A stretch of DNA of 64,000 nucleotides from Bacteroidota bacterium (lineage in GTDB: Bacteria; Bacteroidota; Bacteroidia; B-17B0; Aurantibacillaceae): the NCBI GenBank assembly GCA_016708845.1, contig JADJFB010000002.1:1-64000 (forward strand), in the 5' to 3' direction. The position numbers were made by a program, and so were the translations under genes. The notes under the pieces are model-generated. The model was not told the origin of the DNA. It saw only the letters and a list, made by a program, of their open reading frames with translations, and searched no databases. Every line of letters starts with the position of its first letter. Position 1 is the stretch's first letter. This document shows positions 8,812-18,134 of this stretch, one piece after another.

Positions 8812-9864
8812 TTACCTCAAAATAGTAACCGAACCTTTGTACTGCTCACCTTTACCATCGTTAAAGATGTAGAAGTAAGTACCGGTTGGCACTAAATTAC
8901 CAAGGTAGGTACCGTTCCATAAGTTATCGTAATTGGTAGCGCTATAAATTTGCTTACCATAACGATTATAAATTTTAAGGTTGTTATCAGGGTATTTTTC
9001 TAAATTACCGATATAGAAAAAGTCATTATCGCCATCATTGTTAGGCGTAAAAGCACTATAAAAAAACAATTTATCTCCTTTGGCAACTGTAACGGTTACA
9101 ATATCACTATTAAAACATTGATGCTGATCCACCGTAGATAAAGTATAGGTTGTAGTAGTTATTGGCCAAACATCTGGTTGAGACGTATTATAGTACTTAA
9201 TGTTATAATCTGGCTGCCAATAAAAAATAGTACCGCCAGTTCCCACTAAAGTAATGGTTTGTCCTTCGTCAATGATTGTATCAGGGCTAGCATCAACTAC
9301 GGGTGGTTGAAAGGGTGTTACAGTAACTTGAGAAACATTATTGGGACATAACCATCCTGAAACGGTTAATGTATATACTGTAGTTACAGAAGGATTTGCT
9401 AAAGGACGCGCTGCACTAGGATTATTTAAACCTGCAGTTGGTTGCCAAGAAAATGTATGCCAGGTATTGTTGTTATTTACAGCTCCAATTGTCACACCAC
9501 CTGATTGAGTGTAGCAATAACCAGTATCAAGTCCAGCATTAAATAGATGCATAGCGTCAAAGTTAAGGGTTACAGCATCGGTTACAATAGTCGTGTCAAA
9601 ATCTGTTACAGTAAGTGTGTAAGTAACGCCATAACCAATACCTGTTAATGTAGGATTAGCAACAGATGTAGAACTTAAAAAAGTACTTGGTGACCAAGAA
9701 TATTTGTAAGGCGCGGTGCCTCCAGTTGCACTTGGCGTTCCACCAATAACCACGCTTCCGTTTATGCAAGCAAATACATCAGGACCAGCATTTGCAGTTA
9801 ATTGCGCAAAACTATATTGAAGCGAAGAGATAAATAAAAGAATATAAAAAAGAGTCCTATTCAT
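8812..9864 (-). CDS. T9SS type B cargo protein with Ig-like/PKD-like modules
   Basis: 350 aa, ATG at 9864. Signal peptide MNRTLFYILLFISSLQYSFA; a first module opens 'NAGPDVFACINGSVVIGG' with 'YKYSWSPSTFLSS' and a second contains 'GLDTGYCYTQSGGVTIG' with 'HTFSWQPTAGLNNP', both PKD/Ig-like adhesive folds that use the 'W-S/Q-P' strand. The C-terminus (about 270-350) is a gliding-motility-associated type B domain: 'FSAFTPNNDGDNDFF'-like start, 'NLKIYNRYGKQIYS', 'LWNGTYLGNLVPTGTYFY', 'QYKGSVTILR'. Predicted to be exported by the type IX system and to act at the cell surface or in the medium. It is intact, unlike its downstream neighbour. Confidence 0.88.
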   Translation of the reverse strand: MNRTLFYILLFISSLQYSFAQLTANAGPDVFACINGSVVIGGTPSATGGTAPYKYSWSPSTFLSSTSVANPTLTGIGYGVTYTLTVTDFDTTIVTDAVTLNFDAMHLFNAGLDTGYCYTQSGGVTIGAVNNNNTWHTFSWQPTAGLNNPSAARPLANPSVTTVYTLTVSGWLCPNNVSQVTVTPFQPPVVDASPDTIIDEGQTITLVGTGGTIFYWQPDYNIKYYNTSQPDVWPITTTTYTLSTVDQHQCFNSDIVTVTVAKGDKLFFYSAFTPNNDGDNDFFYIGNLEKYPDNNLKIYNRYGKQIYSATNYDNLWNGTYLGNLVPTGTYFYIFNDGKGEQYKGSVTILR

Positions 9865-9944
9865 TATTACAAATATAATGAAGAAATGGAATAAATTGGT
9901 TAATTATAAGGTAAAAATAGAGTAAGGTAGCTTGCGGAATCGAA

Positions 9945-9974
9945 TTGGTAGCTGAGCGGAGTCGAAGCTACCAA
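9945..9974. repeat. Palindromic repeat with GAGCGGAGTCGAAG core, copy 1
   Basis: Arms TTGGTAGCT (9945-9953) and AGCTACCAA (9966-9974) flank a GAGCGGAGTCGA loop. A degenerate tandem half-copy (GGTAGCTTGCGGAATCGAA) precedes it at about 9926-9944. The stop codon of the GLPGLI gene (9968-9970) is inside the right arm, so the repeat encodes that gene's last residues. Other copies are at 19192-19215, 19349-19368 and 40382-40396. Confidence 0.65.
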
Positions 9975-10696
9975 ATAGAAAACTGATTATAAATCATAGC
10001 CTTTCCCCATTTTTCTTTTCCGAAATCTTTTTCGAGCTGCGCTTTTAACTCAGACGACTTATACGTTTTTTGTTTTGATTTTTTTGGTACTAATGCAGTA
10101 GCGTCAGGCTTAACCATTTCTACACTTTTTGCAAAATAAATAACGCCTCCATCTTCAGTAGCTAAACCTAATATGGCTCCAGGTAAACCTACAAAACTTT
10201 CGGGACCAATGGATGGAATAACTTCTGCACAAAACCAAGCATAAATACGTGTACTATCATTAGCTTGCCAAATAGCTTTACGACATTGGTAGCCGCAAAT
10301 ACTACGTTTACTATCTGTTATTTTCCAATTAAACTGACGTACCGTATCTGTTACTAAAAATTTCTCACCCCAAATACTTTTTTCGGTTAATCGAAAATTA
10401 GTTTTATAATTTTGGTAAGTAATGTTTTTGGAAGTTGCCCAACTCATACGCTCCACCAGGTCGCTTTCTTGTGGTTTAAAAACAGATAAGGAATCGTTGA
10501 AATACAATTCAAATAAATCTATTTTGTTTTTATCTTCTTCTTTTAGCCATTCTTTTACATCGCCATTATTTTTGAATTTTTTGTACAAATTAGTTTTTCG
10601 CTCATAGGTAATTTTACCATAGGTAATTTGAGAAGAAGCTGTATTTAGCATCATCAAAAAACAAAAAACAGTGGCTATTGCTAATTTAAAATTCAT
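9968..10696 (-). CDS. GLPGLI family protein
   Basis: 242 aa. Signal peptide MNFKLAIATVFCFLMMLNTASS, then 'ITYGKITYERKTNLYKKF' and the name-giving motif near residue 165 in 'GPESFVGLPGAILGLATEDG'. Two Cys flank it ('ICGYQCRKA', 'AWFCAEVIP'), as in the family. GLPGLI proteins are exported and of unknown function, usually next to outer-membrane receptors with a carboxypeptidase-regulatory domain. That arrangement is seen here: its ATG overlaps the receptor's last codons by 11 nt, so the two are translationally coupled. The stop codon and last residues ('SIW') lie in a palindromic repeat, suggesting that the original 3' end was replaced. Confidence 0.9.
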   Translation of the reverse strand: MNFKLAIATVFCFLMMLNTASSQITYGKITYERKTNLYKKFKNNGDVKEWLKEEDKNKIDLFELYFNDSLSVFKPQESDLVERMSWATSKNITYQNYKTNFRLTEKSIWGEKFLVTDTVRQFNWKITDSKRSICGYQCRKAIWQANDSTRIYAWFCAEVIPSIGPESFVGLPGAILGLATEDGGVIYFAKSVEMVKPDATALVPKKSKQKTYKSSELKAQLEKDFGKEKWGKAMIYNQFSIW

Positions 10697-13424
10697 CTTC
10701 TTCTTTTGTTTTATTACTATTAAACTTAAATGTAGCTTTCAATAAAAAATAACGACTAATGATATTTGTTTTAATATCCGTAATCACATTACTACTAATA
10801 TCACGATCGACACTAATGTTTTGATTCAACATATCATAGGCATAAAAACCTAAAATAAAGTTTTCTTTTTTGAAAAATGTTTTAGAGAAAGAGGCATTCC
10901 AAACTAAATAATTAATGTTATAGCCATTACTTCGTTTACTGTTAATGGTATAATCCGCATTGCTTTCTAATAAAAAGTTTTTTGGAAATTTAATACTTAA
11001 TCTTCCTGAAATACCTTGAGTAGAATAGGGAGTACTACTTGTTACATTTAAAGAGGAGTAAGCAGAATTATAACTATAATAACCAGATAAGGCTGCTTCC
11101 ACTTTTTCGAGATTCATTCTAAATTCTAAATTCAAGTTGCTTCTAATATCTTGAGTTTTATTTTCTTGATTATTAATAATTGATTTATTTTCAGCATAAT
11201 TTACCCAAACGTTAGGCCCAACTTCTAACTTTTTAGAAAAGAAAGGCATGCTTGTTCCAATATATCCACTAAAATTATAGTTGCCATTTACGTTTATGGC
11301 TTGCGAAACAGTTCTACCAATACTATCATACGAAGTGGCGGTTGCAATATCATTATTAGTGTAGTTATACGTTAATCCAGCCCAAGTATATTTTCCACTG
11401 ATTGATTTCCAAGAATTAAAATTTAAATTAATACCATGCGAAAATGTAGGTAATAAATTAGGGTTACCAATATTAATAAAGTTTGGATTACTATTATCCC
11501 TCACAGGCTGTAATTGGCTAATAGTAGGATTTTGAGAACTAGTAGTATATCTAATTTCCATTGATTTGTTTTCAGAAAACTTATAGCGTAAAGTTTAGAA
11601 AGGTAAAATATTATTGAAGTTTTGAGTGATGCGTTGGTTTCTAAAAACATTATTATTGTTTACAAATACGTTACGTGCTTTAGTACCTATAGTGAAACGC
11701 AACTTCTTTACTTCATAAATAAACTTTAAACCCGCACGGTTTATCTGTTTTACATTTACAAAATTATTAGTTAATGCTGAATCTAAAACATTGTATTCAC
11801 CTCCAATATTATTTAATGCTTTTTTATCTTGTTTACTACTATAATACATGAAATCGTATGATGCTTCAATTTTTATTTTTTTAGTAAGAGGTTCAATAAA
11901 TGATACGCCTCCAAAATGACTTTGATTATCGTTTTCGCTTGTCTTTTTTTGATTAACGGAAGTTAAAAATGCGCTACTAACTGCATAAGAATAGTTGTCC
12001 GTTTTTAAAATACCATTTGAGTTGTTTTTAGAAAACGTATTGTTATAGTTCAACGTTAGTAATCTATCTTTTTTCTTAAAGCGTTTTAATAATTTTAAAT
12101 TATTTGTTACATCGTAACCATACCCTGAATTCGCATTATTGATAGATGTATTTCTGGTTTTGATATTATCTGCACTTAAAAAGTCTGTTTCATCAGAGCT
12201 AGAGGATGTATTGTTTAAAAATTTAACTTTTGAAGAAAAATTAAAATCAGTTAAAGAATCTATTTTTTGCTCTAATCCAATATTAATGGCATGTGCCTCA
12301 TTTTTTTGAGTAGCTTGAGTTTCATTTGCAGATGTGTAGGTTGTATCCGTTAAAAAGTATTGCGAGTTTTTAGTGGTTTTAGAAACAACTTCACTACTAT
12401 TATATGAATAGTTGATGTTTAATTTAGTGTTTTTTGATAATTTATCTGTATAGTAAAACCCAGATTTAAACGTTAATGGAATTCCTTGTGGTTGGCTTGT
12501 TGAATATGACATGGACATGCCGCCATCTTCATTTTCTTCTCTGTTAAACTCATTATTTAAACCATATTTATAAACATCGCCCCATCCAAAACTGGCGTTA
12601 GGTGTACTACTTCCTAACCCAAAGACCGAAATTTTTAATTTCTTTTTAAAGTAGTTTACCAATACTTCCCCTTCATGAAATTTCTGAAAATCACTAGCGC
12701 CACTTATTTTACCGAAGTATCCTTTTTTTGCCTCATCTTTTAATTTTAGATTTAAAATCTTTTGGGTTTCTTCTCCTGTACTCGAATTAGCGACATCATC
12801 ACTTTTCTTTTCATACACTTGCACCGACTCAATTGAACTCGCTGCTAAATTTTTTGTTGCAACAGTTGCATCACCACCAAAAAATTCATCACCATCTACT
12901 AATACTTTATCAACGGCTTTTCCTTGCGAGGTGATTTTACCCTCCGCATCAACTTTTAATCCTGGTAATTTTTTTAGTAAATCTTCAACGGTAGCGTTTG
13001 CTTTTGTTTTAAATGAATCAGCTGTATATATTAAGGTATCACCTTTGTAGTATACAGGGTCTTTAAAAGCAAATATGGTGACTTCATCTAGCGTTACATT
13101 TTTAGGTTGAAGTATAATTTTACCAAAATCATATTGCAAATTCTTACTGTCGCCAAAAATAAAGTAACCTTGATCAGCAAACTTTGGATGAGAAATAACA
13201 ACCTGATAAGTATCAATTGGTAAAGGTTTTAATTTAAAAACACCATTTTCATCAGATCTAGTAAAACCAACCAAGGTTGAATCCATTAACTTAATAGCCA
13301 TCACAATGGCATTAGGAAGTGGGCCTTTGGCTGCTGTATCTTGAATATTTACTGAAACCGATAACTTCTGTGAAAAAGAAGAGATGGAACTTAATAGTAA
13401 TAAATAGAGTAGGTATCTCTTCAT
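10686..13424 (-). pseudogene. TonB-receptor-like outer-membrane protein, interrupted by an in-frame stop
   Basis: About 912 codons with one TAA at 11597-11595. Residues 1-20 are a signal peptide (MKRYLLYLLLLSSISSFSQ); about 22-115 are a carboxypeptidase-regulatory domain ('GPLPNAIVMAIKL', 'RSDENGVFKLKPLPIDTYQV'); then a plug-like domain ('VEDLLKKLPGLKVDAEGKI', 'VDKVLVDGDEFFGGD', 'ATKNLAASSIESVQVYEKKS') and barrel strands to the end. After the stop the same frame continues with 'TLRYKFSENKSMEIRYTTSS' and 'ISQLQPVRDNSNPNFINIGN', which is standard barrel sequence. The break is a nonsense codon, not a frameshift. The family builds large barrels of unknown cargo; the GLPGLI partner overlaps its 3' end. 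Confidence 0.85.
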
Positions 13425-13605
13425 ATAGTTTTGCTTAGGGCGAAAATAACAAAGTTTATAACGCCATGTTTTGCAAAAGGATACAAAAAAAGTTAAACCT
13501 AGTGTTAATGACTTGTTAACAGGGCTTTTTTATCGATAAAAGGCGAAGTGTTTTAACACTATTTACAAATTGATGAGATTTTAGAGCTGTAAGTTTTTGT
13601 TGTTT

Positions 13606-13624
13606 AAACGCAAAGAACGCTAAG
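13606..13624. repeat. Dispersed repeat AAACGCAAAGAACGCTAAG, copy 1
   Basis: 19-bp sequence that recurs inverted at 20231-20249 with 17 of 19 matches. It lies in the 230-nt gap between gapA and the TonB-receptor-like gene, where I see no gene. Confidence 0.5.
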
Positions 13625-13654
13625 GTTCTCTTAGAACTATTTGCGGTTAAAAAG

Positions 13655-14652
13655 TTAAAGTTTCTGCATTTTCACCACTAAATCTACTAATCGGCTGCTA
13701 TACCCAAATTCATTATCGTACCAACCAATTATTTTTACAAGGTTACCTACAACACTAGTAAAGTCAGAATCAAAAACAACAGAGTGTGCGTTGCCAACAA
13801 CATCTACTGAAACTAAAGGATCTTCAGAATATTCTAAAATACCTTTTAAATCTGTTTCAGAAGCTTGTTTAAATGCTAAGTTAATTTGCTCTACACTTGG
13901 GTATTGAGTTAATACACACGTAATATCGGTTAATGAACCATCAGGAACTGGCACGCGCATACCGCAGCCGCCTAATTTATCTTCTAAGTCCGGGAAAATT
14001 TTACCTAATGCTTTTGCTGCACCAGTTGTTGTTGGAATAATACTTAAGGCTGCTGCACGAGCTCTACGTAAATCTTTGTGAGGTGCATCATGCAAACGTT
14101 GGTCGCCTGTGTAGGAGTGAACGGTAGTCACATAAGCTTCTTCAATTCCCCATTGTCTTAATACCTTTAACATGGGAGATGCGCAATTGGTAGTACATGA
14201 TGCATTTGAAATAATGATATCGTCGGCTTCTAATAACTCATCATTAACACCTAAAACCACAGTTTTAATGGTATCATCTGTTGCAGGTGCTGATAGTATA
14301 ACTTTTTTTGCACCGGCTGTAATATGTTTTGAGCCAATTCTCTGGTTAAAAAATGTCCAGTTGATTCGATGACAATATCAATTCCTAATGCTTTCCAAGG
14401 CAAACTTTCAGGATCTTTAGCTGCAAATATTTTTACCTCTTTACCATTTACATAAATGTGGTCGTTATCATGTTTTATTTCTCCATCAAACTTACCATGT
14501 ACCGAGTCGTACTTTAATAAGTGAGCAAGCGTTTTAGAATCAGTGATATCGTTAATAGCAACTATATTGATGTTTGGGTTGGTGAAAGCAACTTTAAAAA
14601 ATACTCTTCCTATTCTTCCAAAGCCGTTGATGGCAACATTTATTTTTTTCAT
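13655..14652 (-). pseudogene. gapA: Glyceraldehyde-3-phosphate dehydrogenase, type I, frameshifted
   Basis: ATG 14652 (MKKINVAINGFGRIGRVFFK) gives the NAD-binding domain; an earlier TTG-like start adds only seven unrelated residues. The frame breaks near 14327-14330, where one base is missing from a short T-run; in the other frame follow 'HITAGAKKVILSAPATDD', 'VVLGVNDE', the catalytic Cys in 'ISNASCTTNCASPML', the catalytic His in 'VTTVHSYTGDQRLHDAPHKD', 'GGCGMRVPVPDGSLTDI' and the terminal 'GWYDNEFGYSSRLVDLV'. All catalytic residues of this glycolytic enzyme remain. A broken central glycolysis gene makes sequence error the best explanation. A perfect TGTAAATTTACA palindrome lies at 14673-14684, just upstream. 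Confidence 0.93.
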
Positions 14653-14854
14653 TTTAATAGTATTTAAGGTCATGTAAATTTACACAAATAACCATCGATA
14701 ATGTTTAAAATTCGTATTAAATAAATATAAATTCTGAGTCATTTTATCACTGATTTATCTTACAAAACAAGGAGTTTACCTCATTTTGCAATAAACACTA
14801 CTATTCATAAAACTCGAGCAGTCTTTTTTATTTATATTTATAACAGATAATAAG

Positions 14855-15535
14855 ATGCTGAAGCGAATAGTTTATATGATGATGTGTTTATTGAAAGGAG
14901 TATTTCTTTTTTCACAATCAACTTCGTGTATCAAATTTAATCCAACTTTTGGTTCAGCAAAATTATCAGCAGATAGTGTTTATCACTTAAATGTGTCGGA
15001 TAGTATTCAAATAACCTCCTTACGATTTTATGTATCTAATATGGAATTATTGGATAATAACAAAAGTGTTTGGATAGATTCCAATCCATTTCATTTAATA
15101 GACGCCTTTAACGAAAAAACATTATCAATTAATATTCCCTCAAACATAAGTTATAGTAAATTGAAATTTAATTTGGGAATAGACAGTACTATCAATGTTT
15201 CTGGCGCCATGGGCGGAGACTTAGATCCAACCAAAGGCATGTATTGGACTTGGCAAAGCGGTTACATTAATTTTAAGTTAGAAGGAACTAGTAATATTTG
15301 TAAAACGCGCCATAACGAATTTCAATTTCATTTAGGCGGATACCAATATCCAAACAATAATTTGCAAACTGTTTTTATAGAGGTGGATTCAAAACAAACA
15401 ATAGAAATAGGCTTAGATATAAAAAAGATAATTGGTCAAATTGATTTAGCTCAACAACATCATATTATGTCGCCTGGAAAAGATGCGATGGATTTTTCGG
15501 AAAAGGTAATTCAATCATTAAGTATCAACAAGTGA
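14855..15535 (+). CDS. MbnP-like periplasmic protein
   Basis: 226 aa with a signal peptide ending near 'GVFLFSQS'. The sequence 'IDSTINVSGAMGGDLDPTKG' followed by 'MYWTWQSGYINFKLEG' (Trp131, Trp133) and 'FQFHLGGYQYP' is characteristic of the MbnP family. In methanotrophs MbnP is modified by the di-heme enzyme MbnH, which oxidises a Trp to kynurenine and is linked to copper metabolism. The next gene here encodes exactly such a di-heme enzyme and overlaps by 4 nt (GTGA), so co-translation is likely. Whether this protein binds copper or is modified is inferred. A His-rich 'QHHIMSPG' lies near the C-terminus. Confidence 0.85.
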   Translation: MLKRIVYMMMCLLKGVFLFSQSTSCIKFNPTFGSAKLSADSVYHLNVSDSIQITSLRFYVSNMELLDNNKSVWIDSNPFHLIDAFNEKTLSINIPSNISYSKLKFNLGIDSTINVSGAMGGDLDPTKGMYWTWQSGYINFKLEGTSNICKTRHNEFQFHLGGYQYPNNNLQTVFIEVDSKQTIEIGLDIKKIIGQIDLAQQHHIMSPGKDAMDFSEKVIQSLSINK

Positions 15536-16542
15536 GAAAGGTTTGGAGCATAGGTATTGTTTTGTTTATAGTGCTTTGTGCTTTTCAAATTACTAAAGAA
15601 CCATTGTTTAGTGTGCCAACTAGCTGGCCAAAGCCTGTTTACGATTTTAGTAAAAATCCTTTGACAGTACAAAAGGTTGAATTGGGAAGAGCTTTATTTT
15701 ACGACCCTTTGCTTTCTAAAAACAATCAAATTTCTTGTGCGAGTTGTCATTCGCCATTTACGGCTTTTACGCATGTAGATCATGATTTGAGTCATGGCAT
15801 TGACGATAGAATTGGCACTCGTAATTCACCTGCCTTAATGAATTTAGCATGGCACAAATCTTTTATGTGGGATGGCGCTATTAATCATTTGGATATGCAA
15901 GCATTAGCGCCAATTAGTCATCCCGATGAGATGGGGGAGAAGATAGAATCGGTTGTAAAAAAATTACGGCAATCAAAAAACTACCCAGCATTATTCTTAA
16001 ACACTTTTGGAGATAGTATCGTCACTGGCGAACATACCTTAAAAGCCATTTCGCAATTTATGTTGACTTTAGTAAGTTCAAATTCTAAATACGATAGTGT
16101 GATGCGAAAGCAATCTCAGTTTACTACTCAAGAAAAAAATGGCTATACCTTATTTCAAAAAAACTGTGCTGCTTGTCATGCAGAACCTTTGTTTACCAAT
16201 TTACAATTCGAAAATAATGGCTTAGCGGTTGACACCACTTTAAACGATTATGGCAGAATGCGAATTACCAAAAATAAATGCGATTCTTTAAAATTCAAAG
16301 TCCCTACGTTGCGCAATATCGAGTTCTCATTTCCATATATGCACGATGGAAGATTTAAAACCATTGCCGCTGTTTTAAAACATTACAGCAGTGGTGTTAA
16401 ACAAAGTCAAACTCTTTCTGTTCATTTACAAAAACCAATGATATTAAGTTCGAACGATAAAGTTGATTTAACAGCCTTTTTATTAACCTTAACCGATAAA
16501 TCATTTTTGTTTAATACGAAGTATGGTTTTCCTAAAAAATAA
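15532..16542 (+). CDS. MbnH-like di-heme cytochrome c peroxidase
   Basis: 336 aa starting with GTG in the overlap GTGA with the MbnP-like gene. The N-terminus is a signal or anchor helix ('VWSIGIVLFIVLCAFQ'). Heme sites are CASCH (69-73) and CAACH (212-216). The inter-heme Trp is kept at Trp113 ('SFMWDGA'), unlike the His in the paralogue at 4840-5874. Other family motifs: 'LGRALFYDPLLS', 'HDLSHGID', 'LAPISHPDEM', 'VPTLRNIEF', 'YMHDGRFKT'. Coupled to an MbnP-like gene, it is best read as an MbnH-type protein-modifying enzyme; an ordinary H2O2 peroxidase remains possible. Confidence 0.92.
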   Translation: MRKVWSIGIVLFIVLCAFQITKEPLFSVPTSWPKPVYDFSKNPLTVQKVELGRALFYDPLLSKNNQISCASCHSPFTAFTHVDHDLSHGIDDRIGTRNSPALMNLAWHKSFMWDGAINHLDMQALAPISHPDEMGEKIESVVKKLRQSKNYPALFLNTFGDSIVTGEHTLKAISQFMLTLVSSNSKYDSVMRKQSQFTTQEKNGYTLFQKNCAACHAEPLFTNLQFENNGLAVDTTLNDYGRMRITKNKCDSLKFKVPTLRNIEFSFPYMHDGRFKTIAAVLKHYSSGVKQSQTLSVHLQKPMILSSNDKVDLTAFLLTLTDKSFLFNTKYGFPKK

Positions 16543-16648
16543 TTTTATCGCATAATAATCCCTATTTACCTCCTTTGTTTTTTCGCTAACAATACTGTTC
16601 ATACATTTACTATTAAGAAATAAAATAAAAAACTCTAAGCCTAATTAT

Positions 16649-18004
16649 ATGAGAAAATTAATCGCAACCTCTGCATGTATCACAGCCAGTGTATTTGCTT
16701 TTGCTCAAACCAATCCTGCAATAACCTCTTGGTTGCAAAACACAACGGTGAAAGGTCGTCATTATGTGTCTGGTAATTCAACAGCAATTACAGATGCTTC
16801 ATTAACAGCAAATGTGCAAAGTGTTCAATACTCAGCTAATTTTGTGTATGCCACTACTCAAGGTATTCCTTCCTATGTTGTTGGTCCATATTTAGATGGT
16901 AATCCAAGTCAGGCAACAAATCAAAATGCTATTTTTAAATTTCCTTTAACTCCTGTTCAAAATACGGCTACTGCTGTAAGCACTACAGGTGGTAATATTG
17001 GCGTATTTATTAATGGGGCCGCCATGTTTGATTATCGCGATGGTGTTTCATGGAAAAACTCAACAGGTGCTTATGCTGGCGGACCTCTAGGTGGCATGGG
17101 AGATGGTGTTTGGAACAGAGACGCCATTCCTGCAGAAAAAGCAGGATTTGATTGTTCAAAAGGACATCCAGCTATGGGTAATTATCATCACCATCAAAAC
17201 CCAAGTGCCTTTGATTTGGATTTGAATGTGATTTCAACCATTTGTAATTTATACGATGCTGATGGTTTGTATGCACTTGATAGTACAGTGCACTCGCCAT
17301 TAATTGGTTTTGCTTATGATGGCTTTCCTGTTTATGGTGCTTATGGTTATAAAAATACCAATGGAACTGGCGGCATTGTGAGAATGAAATCGAGCTTTAG
17401 TTTAAGAAATATTACCGTTAGAAATACTTTATATACAAGCGCTTCTGTAACGGCTGGACCAAATGTAAGTACAACTTATCCTTTAGGTACTTTTAAAGAA
17501 GATTATCAATTTATTACACCAACAGCTTCTGATTATTTAGATATTCATAATGGTCGTTTTTGTGTAACTCCCGAATATCCTGCTGGAACTTACTGTTATT
17601 TTGCAACTGTTGATGCTAATTGGAATTCTGCATATCCTTATTTAGTGGGTCCAACTTTTTACGGCACTAAAGTAGCTGCTAAAGTAACTTCTATTTCTGA
17701 GGCAGTAACAACTTATACTGCTTCTTCAACTGGTGTTAATTCTAATTCAATTAATGATGGGAAGGTGAATATTTTTCCAAATCCTGCTTCTGATTTAATT
17801 GCCATTCAAATTAAAGATTTAGTAAAAGAAAACTATGATGTTGTTTTATATGACGTCACTGGTAAAGTAGTTGAACAAAAAACCTTGTATCAAGGAAGTA
17901 CCATTGTGTATTTTGATACGAAGACCTTATATAGCGGAGTTTACTTTGTTAAAATAATTGTTGGAGATAATGTCATCACCAAAAAAATTATCATTGAAAA
18001 ATAA
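16649..18004 (+). CDS. YHYH domain protein with T9SS type A sorting domain
   Basis: 451 aa. Signal peptide to about residue 20 ('ACITASVFAFAQ'). The YHYH domain spans roughly 70-330 and includes 'IGVFINGAAMFDYRDG', 'DCSKGHPAMGNYHHHQNP' (Tyr179-His182), 'PLIGFAYDGFPVYGAYGY' and 'DIHNGRFCVTPEYPAGTYCY'. The name-giving YHYH reads YHHH here. The last 80 residues are a type A sorting domain: 'VNIFPNPASDLIAIQI', 'YDVTGKVVEQ', 'SGVYFVKIIVGDNVITKKI'. YHYH domains are thought to bind metal but are uncharacterised. It sits 107 nt after the MbnP/MbnH-like pair, suggesting a shared metal-related role. An intrinsic terminator follows. Confidence 0.88.
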   Translation: MRKLIATSACITASVFAFAQTNPAITSWLQNTTVKGRHYVSGNSTAITDASLTANVQSVQYSANFVYATTQGIPSYVVGPYLDGNPSQATNQNAIFKFPLTPVQNTATAVSTTGGNIGVFINGAAMFDYRDGVSWKNSTGAYAGGPLGGMGDGVWNRDAIPAEKAGFDCSKGHPAMGNYHHHQNPSAFDLDLNVISTICNLYDADGLYALDSTVHSPLIGFAYDGFPVYGAYGYKNTNGTGGIVRMKSSFSLRNITVRNTLYTSASVTAGPNVSTTYPLGTFKEDYQFITPTASDYLDIHNGRFCVTPEYPAGTYCYFATVDANWNSAYPYLVGPTFYGTKVAAKVTSISEAVTTYTASSTGVNSNSINDGKVNIFPNPASDLIAIQIKDLVKENYDVVLYDVTGKVVEQKTLYQGSTIVYFDTKTLYSGVYFVKIIVGDNVITKKIIIEK

Positions 18005-18029
18005 TCTAACTTTTTTAGTTTAATCAGTG

Positions 18030-18058
18030 AGACCCGCTTCATAGCGGGTTTTCTGTTT
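18030..18058 (+). terminator. Intrinsic terminator after the YHYH gene
   Basis: Stem ACCCGC (18032-18037) / GCGGGT (18044-18049) with loop TTCATA, followed by TTTCTGTTT. It separates the YHYH gene from the PAS-GAF gene. Confidence 0.8.
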
Positions 18059-18091
18059 ATAAGATTAGGTTAATGGTTTTAGATAATTTAA

Positions 18092-18099
18092 TATCTTTG
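18092..18099 (+). promoter_or_regulatory. -7 element TATCTTTG for the PAS-GAF gene
   Basis: Matches TAnnTTTG. Transcription from it would begin a few bases downstream, at or after the ATG at 18102, so it supports the inner ATG at 18135 as the real start of the PAS-GAF gene. Confidence 0.5.
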
Positions 18100-18134
18100 A
18101 TATGAATTTTTTAAACCAATCACTCTGCCATATC

